Assembly: GCA_949128115.1 (NCBI GenBank)
Contig: OX421966.1
Span: forward strand, 68,631,416-68,695,415
Direction of reading: 5' to 3'
DNA length: 64,000 bases
Source of the DNA: Anaspis maculata
Lineage: Eukaryota; Arthropoda; Insecta; Coleoptera; Scraptiidae
A program made the position numbers and the translations under genes. Every line of letters begins with the position of its first letter. The stretch's first letter is position 1. The notes under the pieces were generated by a model. It had not been told where the DNA came from, did no database searches, and saw only the letters and a program-made list of their open reading frames with translations. Shown piece after piece: positions 10,307 through 22,040 of this stretch.

Positions 10307-12199
10307 CACAATTGTTCCTAGATCCAAAGTGAATAATTTGGCCAGCTGTTATTTTTGAATACCCCCTGCTGGTCCGGGATTTGGGGGATACAAGGGGTAC
10401 ATGACTATTTTTTGCTGCAAGCACTAAACGCTGCTATCGAATCATGTTTGATGTCATTTCTGGATAACTAGAGCCTGCTGATCACGATGTCGCCACTGTC
10501 AATTTTACGATGGGGGCTTCCTGAATTGATGAATTTTGGTCATTGAAGGGGATGTGTGGGGTATCATTTCTGACATAATCGAGGTTTTCGAACTCATTTC
10601 TTTTTGTAAAAATGTAATTGGTTTGAAACTGGAAAATATGATGGGTCAAAATTATGATTATTGATTTTCAAACATTTACAATTAGCATTGATTCCACTTT
10701 TGTTGCACTTGCACTTTTGTTGATCAGGCTGAGGACTGAGCTAGCGAGTCACGATACCGCCATTGTGGAGGCGCTGCGTTCGCTAGAAATCGAGCTATGA
10801 TGGATTTATTCGAATTGGAAAAGTTCTTGAAAGTCGCTGCAGTGGCCATTCAAAAAAGAGTGGAATATAATTTCGACCGCCTTTAGACTCAGAGAGTCTA
10901 CTTTTTTGCATAAAAATGAAATTCCGTCAATATTAGGGGGCTCATAAAATGGGGACTTTTTACTTTCTGATCCACAAGCACTCGCCTTGAACCTTAAAAA
11001 AATACATTTCAGCAAAAAATCATGACGCCGATGCGATGCTGTCATCACTGAAGCGATACGTTAACCAAAAGCCGAGTGGGGGCTGTGACTCTTTGTACTT
11101 GGGGTGCGCGTCTTGAATTAGGTTAGTTTGGTCTTGAAATATGATGTGTTGGGCAACATTTCTAATGTTTTTTGAGTCGCTGATTTCATTTCTCAATGCA
11201 AAATTCTGATTGACTTACAAGCGGAGTTGTAGCTGTCTTGGTACATGGGAGATATCCCAATTCTCCTCGAATTCTAACTCAATCAAAATTTTGCGTTGAG
11301 AAATGAAATCAGCGACCCAAAAACCATTTAAAATGATGCCCAACACATCATATTTCAAGACCAAACTTACCTAATTCGAGACGCGCACCCCAAGTACAAA
11401 GTGTTACTGCCCCCACTCGGCTTCTGGTTGACGTATCGCTTCAGCGATGACAGCATCGCATCGGCGTCATCAATTATGCTGAAATATGTTTTTTCAAGGA
11501 TTCAAACGAGTGCTTGCGTGAAAAAAAGCGAAAAATCTATATTTCATGAGCCCCCTTAATATTGACAGAATTTCATCTTTATGCAAAAAAGTAAGTTTGA
11601 TGACTTTAAAGGCGGCCAAAATTATACTCCACACTTTCCTTAACGGTCCATATAACCAGTTTCAGGGATTATTTCAATTCAAAATTATTTGTCATAAGTC
11701 GACTTCTGGAGAACGCAGCGCCAATGACGGCATAATAATTCGTTGACCCAGCCTATTAAAAGTGGCGACCAAACTCAGTCCAATGCGAATAGTAAATGTT
11801 TGATAATCGATAATCATAATTTTAACCCCTCATATCTCCCACAGTTTCAAACCAATCACATTTTTACACAAAGAAACGAGCTTGCAGACCTCGATTATGT
11901 CAGAAATGATACCTCACACATCTTTCGATGACCAAAATTTGTTATTTCAGGGAGACTGCAAATCTAACAGCTCTACCTTGTCTCCCGACAGACGCATCAT
12001 TCTGACAGTGGCGACATCGTGATCAGCAGGTTCTAGTTATTCAGAAATGACATCAAACATGAATAGATAGCAGCGTTCAGTGCTTGCAGCAAAAAATAGT
12101 CATGTCCCCCTTGTACCTCATAAGTCCCGGACCAGCAGGGGGTAATCGAAGAGAACAGCGGGCCAAATTATTTATTTTGGTTCTAGGAACAATCATGCC
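10307..12199. mobile_element. 1.9-kb palindromic element
   Basis: The sequence from about 10307 (ATTGTTCCTAGATCC) reads back from about 12199 as an imperfect inverted repeat over both halves. Matched landmarks are CCCCCTGCTGGTCCGGGA (left) and its complement near 12130, the TGATGTCATTTCTG block, and the TATTGACGGAATTTC-like block near the centre. The symmetry point is at about 11200-11290. The target duplication was not resolved and there is no convincing ORF. It lies directly between two oppositely oriented Helitron-like copies. Confidence 0.7.
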
Positions 12200-12783
12200 A
12201 AAGTTTTTGTTTGTATCACAAAGTGCAGGATTTTTTTGTGTACCGCTAGTACTAAGAGACACGGATAGACTTTTCTGTGAAGCCCCTTGGCTAGATCTGT
12301 CTGCCGTGAAAAAGCGAAAATATACAGGTGTACCAGAAATGAGTACCTACACAAAAAGATATCACATATTTCTGACAACAAAGTATTCAACTAAACTTAC
12401 CTCTATACCAAAATGCTTCCTGAGAAAGATACAGGCCTTCAAAGTCTACTTTTGGATGTAGTTTTCATGGCCAGTGCCAGTGGCGTAACAAGAGGTGTCC
12501 AATGGGGCGGGGGTCACGGCTGAAGAATGTTGTTGAAAAACTGTTATTTGTAAAAGCTGAGATTAGGAATAACTAGCTTTCGCCGGGGCCGCTTCGCTTT
12601 CGCCGTTTGCTATAGAACTGGCAAGATCTTCTCCTCTTCCACGTTTGGGCATTGGCATTGTACATATAAAATATAAATAAACTTTTTATTTACAACTGAT
12701 AAGAAACTGGCGTTCAAAACCACGACGAATCTTGCTTTACATACCCCTACCAATGAGTTAATGCCATCCATACCAGAAATGTT

Positions 12784-14615
12784 TTGAATGGTGCACAATG
12801 TTCCAGAATATTCCACAACATTCGAGAGTGTTCTGGAATGTTCCACGATGATCTGGAATATTCCTGGATGTTTCCGAACGTGCCAGCGACTATTTCTGAA
12901 TATTCCAGAATATACCGAAACATCCTGGAATGGTGTGGGATAATGTCGAATGCTCTCGAATGTTCTGTACTGTATACCTCTACCAAAAGGTGGCCCCACA
13001 TCAAAAAGGCTTCGAATAGTCCCCAATGTTACAGAACCTTCCACAACTTTCAATAGTGTTCTGGAATATTCTACAATGATCACTGAAATTGTTCCGGGAC
13101 GTTTTTGAACATTCCGGATCATACCGAAACATTCTGGAATGTGGTGGAATGTTCTTGAATATTCTCGAATTACCCGAACATTTTAGAACATAAAGGAACA
13201 TACTGGAATATTGTGGAATGATTTCGAATGATCTACAATGATTTGGAATGTTTCAGAACGTTCCAGACTATTCCCGAACATTCCAGAACATACCGGAACA
13301 GAATTTCCCGAACATTTCAAAACGTATCGGAAGATTCTTGAATGAGTATGATCTCGAATGTTCCACAATGATCTGGAATATTTCGACTAGTTTCCGAACG
13401 TTCCAGACAATTCCCGAACATTCTAGAACATACCGGTACATTCTGAAATGTTGTGGAACGATCTAGAATGCTCCACAATGATGTGGAATGTTCCGAGTAG
13501 TTTCTGAACGTTCCAGATTATTCCGGACTATTTCAGAACATATCAAAACATTCTGGAATGTTGGGGAATGACCTCGAATGTTTTACAATTATCTGGAATG
13601 TCTCCGAACGTTCCAGACTATTCTCAATCATTCCAGAACATACTGGCACATTCTGGATTGTTGTAGAGTGATCTCGAACACTTTCGAATTTTCCGAACAT
13701 TCCAGAACATACCGGAACATTCTGGAATGTTGTAGAAGGATCTAGAAACTTCCACAATGGATTGGGATGTTTTGGAATGTTTCCGAACGTTCTAGACTAT
13801 TTTCGAGCATGCCGGAACATTCTGGAATATTGTGGAATGTTGACGAATGCTCCACAATAATCTGGAATGTTTCGGGTAGTTTCCGAACGTTCCAGATTAT
13901 TCCCAATCATTTCAGAACATACCGGAACATTCTGGAGTGTTGTGGAATGATATCGAATGTTCCACAATGGGTTGAAATGTTCGGGAATGTTTCCGGACCT
14001 TCCAGACTATTTTCGATAATGCCGGAACATTCTGGAATATCGTGGAGTGATAACGAATGCTCCACAATGATTTGAAATGTTCCGGGTAGTTTCTAAACGT
14101 TCCAGACCATTCCCGAACATACCGGAACATTCTAGCTGTAATGTTGTGGAGTGATAGCGAATGCTCCACAATGATCTGGAATGTTCCAGGTAGAACGTTC
14201 CAGACTATTCCCGACCATTTCAGAAGATAACGGAACATCCCAGAATGTTGTGGAACGATCTCGATTCTCGATTGTTCCACAATAGATTGGAATGTCCCGG
14301 AATGTTTTCGAACGTTCCAGGCTATTCCCGAACATACCGGAACATTCCAGCTGGAATGTTGTGCAGTGATAGCGAATGCTCCACAATGATCTGGAATGTT
14401 CCAGGTAGAACGTCCCAGACTATTTCCGACCATTCCAGAACATACCGGAACATCCCAGAATGTTGTGGAACTATCTCGATTCTCGAATGTTCCACAATAG
14501 ATTGGAATGTTCCGGAATGTTTTCGAACGTTCCAGGCTATTTCCGAACATTCTAGAACATACTGGAACGTTGTGGAATGATCTCGAATACTTTCAAATGT
14601 TCTGGACTGCCCTAC
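12784..14615. repeat. TTC/GAA pentamer minisatellite, second array
   Basis: It has the same 5-base alternating architecture as 7478-9850. Near 12802 the triplets read TTC, GAA, TTC, CAA, TTC, GAG, TTC, GAA, TTC with two-base spacers. Recurrent larger units contain GAACATACCGGAACATTCTG. Some copies have gained short insertions such as an extra AGCTG block near 14133 and 14350. The 212-codon minus-strand ORF at 13912-14550 is a by-product of the repeat. Confidence 0.85.
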
Positions 14616-14804
14616 ACATTTTAGAGGGCGAAAAACTTTCAGCCCTTATATCTTCAAAAGCACGCCCCTTAAGGTAAAAACGGAAACCTTCTACATCGAT
14701 GAGGGATAAATAGTCCGGATGTTAAGAGGAAATACCCTGCATTTTGAGGTAGAGCGAAGCCCCTTTGCATGTGTGATGCTTGGACCCCCCCAGATCCATA
14801 ATGA

Positions 14805-16080
14805 TCGGTAGCCACCAGCAAAAATCGTGCAGGCACTGTATACAGGGTGAAGCAGAAAAAAAATTAGGAAAATTGGTATTTCGTGAACCAAAACGGATGG
14901 AGTCGCGTGAAACACCATATCTGTTCCAAATTTTGCGCTTATTAAGATGAAGAAATCTGTTTTTGATTATCTCGTGCCATTTTTGAAATATCGTGGAAAG
15001 AAAAAAAAAAGAAAGCTGAAAATTGCCTTTCCATAAATGGCTGAAAATTCAAGATAACGAGATGCGATTTGGTTTGTATGCTCTGAGTGATGTTTCAAGT
15101 GAAATTCGAGGAGTAGCCACCTGGAAAATCACTGCGGGCGCTGTTACAGGGTGAAGCAGAGAAAATTGAAGATAAATCGTATTTCATGAACCAAAACGAA
15201 TGGAGTCCCGCGAACCACCAAATTATGTTCTCAATTTTGCTTTTGACAAGATGTAAGCAATAGTTTTTGAAAATCTCATTCATTTTTTGAAAAATCATCA
15301 CAAGAACTTTTTCTTTTTTGAACTTTATTTTTTTTATGAATGACTGAAAACCCAAGATATAGACGTGCAATTTGTAGGGTATGTCGATACTGATGTTCTA
15401 AGTGAAACGCGATTGATAGCCACCGGCGCCAGTACTGCAGGCGCTGTATACAGGGTGAAGCAGAGAAAATTTAAAAAAAATCATATTCCGTGAACCAAAA
15501 TGGATAAAGTCGCGTGAACCGCCTTATGTGCTCTGAATTGTGCTCTTGAAAAGATGTGGGCAATAGTTTTTTAAAATCTTGTCGACAATTTTGAAAAAAT
15601 CGCCATAAAAACTTTTTCGTTCTTGAATTTCTTTTTTTTTATGATCGTCTGAAAAGTAAGTATAATGAGATGCAATTTTGTGAGTATGTCGATAGTGATG
15701 TTCTACGTGAAACGCGATTGGTGATCACCGACACCAACACTGCAGGCGCTGTATACAGGGTTAAGCAGAAAAAAAATTGAAAAATCGTACCTATATAGTA
15801 GTTCGACAGGGATGAGGTCGTGTGAACCACCATAATATTTTTTTGATTCTAAAATTGTTATTATGCAAAAAACCACTTGAGATACCCCGTTCCGTTTTGA
15901 AAGAATCGCGAACAAAATTTTATTATTGATTTTTTTCCAGTGATTGTATTGGCAGAAAGTTGAAGCTGTAGAGATGCCATTCGTCACGCACCTATGTCAA
16001 AAAGTATATTCCAAGTAAACTGCAACAGGTGGCCACCGGTGTCAGAAATGTGGGGGCTATATACAGGATACAGCAGAAAA
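14805..16080. repeat. Left arm: five tandem ~303-bp units
   Basis: Each unit has the phrase GCAGGCGCTGTATACAGGGT or a variant (near 14840, 15140, 15436, 15742 and 16045). An AAGCAGAAAA run follows, then a block like TTCGTGAACCAAAATGGAT and a GTCGCGTGAACC(A/G)CC block. Units diverge toward the centre of the element. Confidence 0.7.
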
Positions 16081-16599
16081 AAAAGAGATAAAGTTATACC
16101 TCATGGTGAGTCGCGACCCGAAACCAATAAAGTCGCGTGAAGCACTATAGGTATATATTCCATTTTTTACATTATTAAGATGCAAAACACTGTTTCAGGA
16201 TGTCTGGTCCCGATTTTAAATAGGTACTACAGTTATTGCGCGTAGATTTTTTTCTATAAAAATTCTTTCTTTAATGAATGCAAATGGTGAAAAATTTCAA
16301 GATATGTGGTTATTGTATCTATATAGGAATATAATTTAAATTTGATATGTACTGTCAGGAGCACTGTATCACACACAACAATTTTTTTGTAAATCCAAAA
16401 AAGTGACAAGGCTATGAAAGAGCCCTTACGGAGTTCATTCACCATGAAGTCCTTTTTTTTTGAGTTTTTTTTAATGACAAAAATTTTAATGTATGTGATA
16501 TTGTGCTTCTGACGGTACCCTATACGTGTGATTTTTCTGGTTCTTGTTGATATTCAATTGAAATTCGTTGATGAGTCAATAAATAAAATAAAATAAAGA

Positions 16600-18650
16600 T
16601 CATGTTATCGGGCCAAGTTCATCCAAACATGTGTACTTTATGGAGCCTCACTATGTGCTTTAAATAAAAGAGATGGAGGGATACGTCCCATAGCTATGGG
16701 CACAACTCTTCGACGTTTAGCAGCCAAGCTTGCTTGCCAAATCGTACGTGAATCAGTGGGAAACTACCTTCGTCCCGCTCAGGTCGGTTTTGCAACCAAA
16801 GGAGGATCTGAATCAGATCATACATGTGTGCCGAAGCTTCATTGAAGATAATAATATAACAACATAAAATAAGGTGATACTCAAAATAGACTTTCAAAAT
16901 GCCTTGAACTCAATAGAACGTGACAGCATGTTGAACGAAGTTCTAAAACATAATCCTATTTTGTTTCCATTTATCCCAGTATTACATAAATGTATCATAT
17001 TTATCATTTGGGGATGAGAAGATTTTATCAGAAGTTGGAGCTCAACAAGGGGATCCCTGGGGATCCCACTGGACCAGTGCTTTTCTACCTTGCCATTCAG
17101 CCAATTCTAAATCAACTTAATTGTAAATTTAATGCATGGTACTTAGATGATGGTACCTTAGGAGGAGCTCCAGATTTAATTGTTGCAAGTTTCAAAATTG
17201 CATCTGAAAATTGTGAAAATCTTAGACCTAACATCAATGATCAAAAATGTGAAATTTTCTTCTGCTCATCTTTCAACTGTGAAACCTTCAAATCCTTCGA
17301 AAACCACCTACCTGGGATCGGAGTAGTTTCAAAAAAATCTCAGACTACTAGGTGGACCGTAGAGCGCTGAATCTACAGAAATTATTATGATTGAAAAAAT
17401 AACAGAACTCAAATCATTACTCGATCGATTAAAGCTTCTAAATACGCACACAGCATAGTATCTGCTTCGCCACTGCTTGGCCATCCCGAAATTGAACTAC
17501 CTTCTCCGGACTACGCCCTTGAATGGATTCCATGACTCAATCAACAAGCTCGATAGCCACATATTTGCAACATTGGAGAAAGTGATGAATATAAAATTAG
17601 AGCGGAACCAATTACGAATGGCTTCCTTACCAGTCCAATATCCAATATGGAGGACTTGGGATAAAATAAATTGATGACATCCATATAGAGCCGCTTTCCT
17701 CTCATCTGTAGTTTCTGTTTCTCGTTTGGTATCTTCTTTTATGTTCCTTCCCGAAGAAGACTTGACTTGGATCAGTGGGTGCAATGAATCTTTAGCAGAG
17801 TGGCTTCTAGTCAGTCATGAGGTTTCTGAGTTGTCACATATCCTGGGATACCATTAACATCAGGATAATAACTTAAGAAATGACGTCGAATCCAACTAAT
17901 TCAAGGATAGAAAAAACAAGATACCTGGCTTCGATAGCTGCCGTCTCTGGTGCTTGGTTAAATGTGTTACCGTGTGAAAATCTTGGGACTCCTTTAAACG
18001 ACAACGTGTTCCACATATCAGTTGCTTTGCACTTAGGATGTGAAATATGTAAACCTATCGTTGTGTCTGTGGGAGGATGGTTGATCTTAAAAGTATTCAT
18101 GGTCTTTCTTGCTCGAAAAGCGCTGGTATAGACAATCGCGTCATCGTGAAATCAACAACATCATCCAGAAAGCTCTTTCTACTGGCTCAAATTCCGTCAA
18201 CTTTAGAGCCTATCGGATTGTCAAGACTTGACGGGAAGAGACCAGACGGTATGACGCTAATACCTTTGTCTCACTGAATACATTTGGTCTGGGACGCGAC
18301 CTGTGCAGATACGCTTTCGCCTTCACATTTAGAAAACTCATAAAAATGTACTGGGGACGTAGCCGATATCGCTGCCAACAACAAACGGAGAAAATGTTGA
18401 TAAATTATTGAGGCAGGCTATCGGTTTTTAGCTTTTTCTGTGAAAACGCTCGGCCCTTGGTCCAAAGAGAGCGTACAATTTGTGGACTAATTAGGAAAAA
18501 GATTGAAAGCTGTGACTGGAAAAACACGTTCAAAAATTTACCTAATTCAAAGAATCAGTCTTGCCATTCAACGGGGAAATGCTGTGAGCATCATGGGCAT
18601 GTAGCCGTCGACCATTCCCTTCCCATGGATAAAATATTTTCAATTTGACT
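16600..18650 (+). pseudogene. Decayed non-LTR retrotransposon (RT and restriction-like endonuclease-type C-terminus)
   Basis: Across several frames one finds, in order: GGIRPIAMGTTLRRLAAK and AQVGFATKGG (about 16675-16810); GDPTGPVLFYLAIQPIL and WYLDDGTLGG (16990-17370), an RT palm with a YLDD box; PKLNYLLRT (17477-17674); then CxxC-like remnants, GLSCSKSAG, LDGKRPDGMTLIP (18077-18277) and a C-terminal stretch ending near 18650. The KRPDGM segment resembles the PD of restriction-like endonucleases. Multiple frameshifts and stops make it inactive. It sits at the centre of the foldback element. Confidence 0.7.
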
Positions 18651-18864
18651 TCACTCATTATACACATTATAATATTACAATTTTTATTATAAAAAATTTA
18701 TATCAATAATAAAATTTTAATCGCGATTCTTTCAAAACGAAACAGGCTATCTAAGTGGTTTATTGCATCATCATAATTGCAGAATCAGGAATATATATGG
18801 TGGTTCACACGACATCATCCCTGTCGAGCTACTAGGTACGATTTTTTAATTTTTTTTTCTACTT

Positions 18865-20120
18865 AACCCTGTATACAGCGCCTGCAGTGTTTGCGCCGGT
18901 GATCACCAATCATGTTCCACGTAAAACATCACTGTCGACATACTCACAAAATTGCATCCCTTTATCCTTAATTTTCAGCCATTCATAAAAAAAAGAAATT
19001 CAAGAACCAAAAAGTTTTTATGTCAATTTTTTCAAAAATGTCGACAAGATTTTCAAAAACTACTGCACACATCTTTTCAAGAGCGGAATTTAGAACACAT
19101 ATGGCGGTTCACGCGACTTTATTCATTTCGGTTCACAAAATATGATTTTTTAAGAATTTCCTCTGCTCCACCCTGTATACAGCGCCTGCAGTACTGGCGC
19201 CGGTGGCTATCAATCGCGTTCCACGTAGAACATCACTATCGACATACTTACAAAATTGCATCCCTTTATCCTTGATTTTCAGCCGTTCATAAAAAAAAAA
19301 GAAATTCAAGAACGAAAAAGTTTTTATGTCAATTTTTTCACAAATGTCGACGAGATTTTCAAAAACTACTGCACACATCTTTTCAAGAGCAGAATTCAGA
19401 ACAGATATGGCGGTTCACGCGACTTTATTAATTTCGGTTCACGAAATATGATTTTTTTAGATTTTTCTCTGCTTCACCCTGTATACAGCGCCTGCAGTAC
19501 TGGCGCCGGTGGCTTTCAATCGCGTTTCACGTAAAGCATCACTATTGACATATTCACCAAATTGCACATCTATATCTTGGGTTTTCAGCCATACAAAAAA
19601 AAAATAAAGTTCAAAAAAGAAAAAGTTCTTATGATGATTTTCCAAAAAATGAATGAGATTTTCAAAAACTATCACTCACACCTTGTCAAAAGCAAAATTT
19701 AGAACATAACTTGGTGGTTCGCGTGAGTCCATTTGTTTTGGTTCACGAAATACGATTTATCTTCAATTTTCTCTGCCTGACCCTGTAACAGCGCCCGCAG
19801 TGATTTCCCAGGTGGCTACTCCTCGAATTTCACTTGAAACATCACTCAGAGCATACAAACCAAATCGCATCTCTTTATCTAGAATTTTCAGCCATTTATG
19901 GAAAGGCAATTTTCAGCTTTCTTTTTTTTTTCTTTTCCCGATATTTCAAAAATGGCACAAGATAATCGGAAACGGATTTCTTTATCTTGATAAGCGCAAA
20001 ATTTGGAACAGATATGGTGTTTCACGCGACTCCATCCGTTTTGGTTCACGAAATACAAATTTTCTTAATTTTTTTTCTGCTTCACCCTGTATACAGTGCC
20101 TGCACAATTTTTGCCGGTGG
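18865..20120. repeat. Right arm: five tandem ~303-bp units, inverted
   Basis: The landmarks CCCTGTATACAGCGCCTGCA or variants occur near 18870, 19178, 19476, 19780 and 20086, mirroring the left arm. Unit order and sequence mirror the left side, so the arms can pair over more than 1.2 kb. Confidence 0.7.
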
Positions 20121-20312
20121 CTACCGATGATTATGGATCCGGGAGGGTCCAAGCATCACACATGCAAAGGGGCTTCGCTCTACCTCAAAATGCAGGGTAC
20201 CCCCTGTTTTTTGCTCTTAACATCCGGACTAAAAGGGCTACCACACCATATAACTCCCTTCATCGTAGCGGGGCTCGTTTCTGAGTTTTAGCGGCACAAA
20301 GATTTGACACTT

Positions 20313-20787
20313 CCACAAATACATGATAAAAAAATGTTTCGATGGCCGATGGGGAGGTTTTGACCCCAAAGCCCCCACCCCCCCGCTAGTTACGCTACTG
20401 TTCATGACATAACTCCGAAACCGTTGGTGATAGAATGACAAAATTTTGTACAGCCCACTTAGGTTTTCATGCTTCACAATATGACGCTACGATCGTTTCA
20501 AAATTCTACCCGGGGGGTGTCAAACTTATCAAGGGAGGTGTAAAATGTCCTCTAACTTTTTTGCGTGTGAATTTTTTTGAAGTTGAACACAACAATATGA
20601 ATTTTCAAATATTTTCACAGAGGAAAGGTGCCCTTGTTGAATTTCGATGAAATGCATGGTTATCAAGAAAAATCGATTCACATTACAAAATCGCCACATG
20701 TCAAAGTTTGCACTGCAGTTTTTCAAATTCACGGAATGTGCTAATCTCATTTTGAAAAAATTACCGTCGGAAAATCCAGCATACATG
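20313..20787. other. R1 remainder and unassigned sequence
   Basis: Up to about 20494 this is the tail of repeat R1. From there to the LTR I see no gene or clear repeat. Confidence 0.4.
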
Positions 20788-21205
20788 TGATGGCTTGGTA
20801 ATTGAAATACATGGAACCTTCAACGCCCGATCAAGTCACATCTGTTCATTTTGGCGGAGGTGCAGACATACCGGAGCATACAGGAAACACGCGAAATGTG
20901 TGTGATTTATTCAGGAGTCGTCTCGAACCCATATGACAGATCACTATGGAAACTGCTGGAGAATACATGGAACATTCGAGATGAATGGGTCGCACCTATA
21001 TAAGGCATCAATCGTCGTCTAACGAGCAGTTATGAATTGGAATGCGAAGTGGTAGCGAGCGGATTGAAGGCGAGTAGTAATCACAGCGATATTCCTAAGT
21101 AAATAATTGTTGGCGTGTATTTATTGTAGTACGCAGTAATAAACAGTATGTGTTTTAAAACAATCGTCTCAATTATATTCGAACCAGTACGCGAAATACG
21201 TAACA
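20788..21205 (+). repeat. 5' LTR of an internally deleted LTR retrotransposon
   Basis: It starts TGATGGCTTGG and ends AATACGTAACA (TG...CA). The start is repeated at 21942. A TATA box (TATATAA, 20997-21003) and an AATAAA-type signal (near 21138) are present. Immediately downstream, TGGTGTCAGAA (from 21208) is a good primer-binding site for tRNA-Leu. The ten bases before the TGATGG start also resemble each other at both copies, so the left border could be slightly further out. Confidence 0.75.
20969..21003 (+). promoter_or_regulatory. LTR core promoter with adjacent heat-shock-element-like motif
   Basis: GGAACATTCGAGA (20969-20981) contains GAA, TTC and GA in the 5-base phase of an HSF site. 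TATATAA lies about 15 bp downstream. Regulation by HSF is an inference; a three-pentamer match can occur by chance. Confidence 0.35.
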
Positions 21206-21800
21206 TTTGGTGTCAGAAAGCGGTATGGTTGAGAGTAATTCTACCTGCGACTACGACTACAGGACGTTCGGAGCATTAGTGATTTGGTGAATGCCGGAGA
21301 AGAGAAGCATGTCGAAGACACTTTGGCAAGCATCATGGCGATGATGCAGGAACAAAAGACGGAACGCCAGAAACAAAAAAAAGAAGTAAAAAATCTTCTT
21401 CTGGAACAGGAGAAGAAACACGTCGACGGGCGTCGAGAAGACAAGGCAGAACTTGAGAATCTTTTATAAGAGCAGCGTCTGGAAGACAAAGAAGAACTGA
21501 AGAATCTTCTAGAATGGCGAGAACAGGAACTGAGGAACCTGCTGGAAGAGGTGGATAGGAAGGACCTGGCCGAGAGGGAATAAATATTAGCCGTTGTGGA
21601 ACAACAAACGCGGAAGTATAAGCTAGAAGAGAAAATGGTTGCGAAGCTGGTGACCTGGTCTGGTTGTACAATCCTCAGCGGAAGAAGGGAAGGTGTACGA
21701 AGTTGCATTCGTTGTTGAAAGGACCGTACACGTTAGTCAAGAGGATTAATGACGTCGTGTAAAGAATCTTGCGAGCCCCAGGAATCAAAATGAAAGTTAC
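21206..21800 (+). pseudogene. Ty3/gypsy internal remnant: gag-like coiled coil joined to integrase C-terminus
   Basis: After the primer-binding site an E/K-rich frame from 21284 encodes repeated LLLEQEKK/KNLL-type heptads, suggesting a gag N-terminal coiled coil. It carries a TAA near 21467 and another near 21582. From 21643, in a different frame, GDLVWLYNPQRKKG and LLKGPYTLVKRINDVV form the GPY/F-type end of a Ty3/gypsy integrase. Protease, RT, RNase H and most of the integrase are absent, so a large internal deletion has occurred. Confidence 0.7.
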
Positions 21801-21941
21801 GTAAAGTTACGTACGTAAAGTGTTACGAGCGGCAATTCCGTGCATTCTGGTAAACACGCGATCTTTCTAGATTCGTCCGTCCATTAGATCGCGGTGTAGA
21901 TATACAAGTGCAGAGTTCTGGACGTTTCCAGCATATATAGG

Positions 21942-22040
21942 TGATGGCTTGGTGATTGAAATACATGAAACCTTCAACGCTCGATCAAGTCACATCTGTT
22001 CATTTTGGCGAAGGTGCAGACATTCCGGAGCACACGGGAA
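21942..22040 (+). repeat. Truncated 3' LTR
   Basis: This repeats the first 99 bases of the LTR at 20788 with few differences (TGATGGCTTGG, CTTCAACGCTCGATCAAG), then stops matching. The rest of the 3' LTR is missing. Confidence 0.75.

Larger units (their letters stand above)
14711..20231. mobile_element. 5.5-kb foldback element with multi-unit inverted arms
   Basis: The termini are TAGTCCGGATGTTAAGAG and the exact reverse complement (20214-20231). AAA flanks both sides (14708-14710 and 20232-20234). Removing the element and one AAA restores the length of the corresponding stretch near 7392, which supports a 3-bp target duplication. Each arm carries five tandem units of about 303 bp. The centre (about 16.6-18.7 kb) holds a decayed LINE. 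No transposase is seen. A short relative lies at 36107-38245. Confidence 0.75.
12573..20312 (-). mobile_element. Helitron-like element, copy 2 (opposite orientation, itself interrupted)
   Basis: Read on the minus strand it starts at 20312 (AAGTGTCAAATCTTTGTGCC). It continues through the left region, with the shared CGCTACGAT and AAGGTTTCCGTTTT blocks, into the TTC/GAA array, and ends GGCGAAAG-CTAG at 12573, next to T. Without the nested foldback at 14711-20231 it is about 2.2 kb, compared with 2.9 kb for copy 1. The difference is mainly array length. Confidence 0.65.
12253..20494. repeat. Dispersed repeat R1, copy 2, split by nested insertions
   Basis: 12253-12572 matches 3607-4133 (minus the SINE). 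The match resumes at 20313-20494 with 4140-4301. The split hAT-like MITE spans 12472 to 20400, and its flanking TTCATGGC/TTCATGAC repeats are still recognisable. Everything between 12573 and 20312 was therefore inserted after the MITE had settled. Confidence 0.7.

Noticed and set aside
13912..14550. 212-codon minus-strand ORF and other long ORFs in the 7.5-9.8 and 12.8-14.6 kb arrays
   Set aside because: They arise from a 10-bp periodic repeat with few stop codons. All frames look alike (MFRYVLE..., IPEHSRTYRN...), and no protein family is present.
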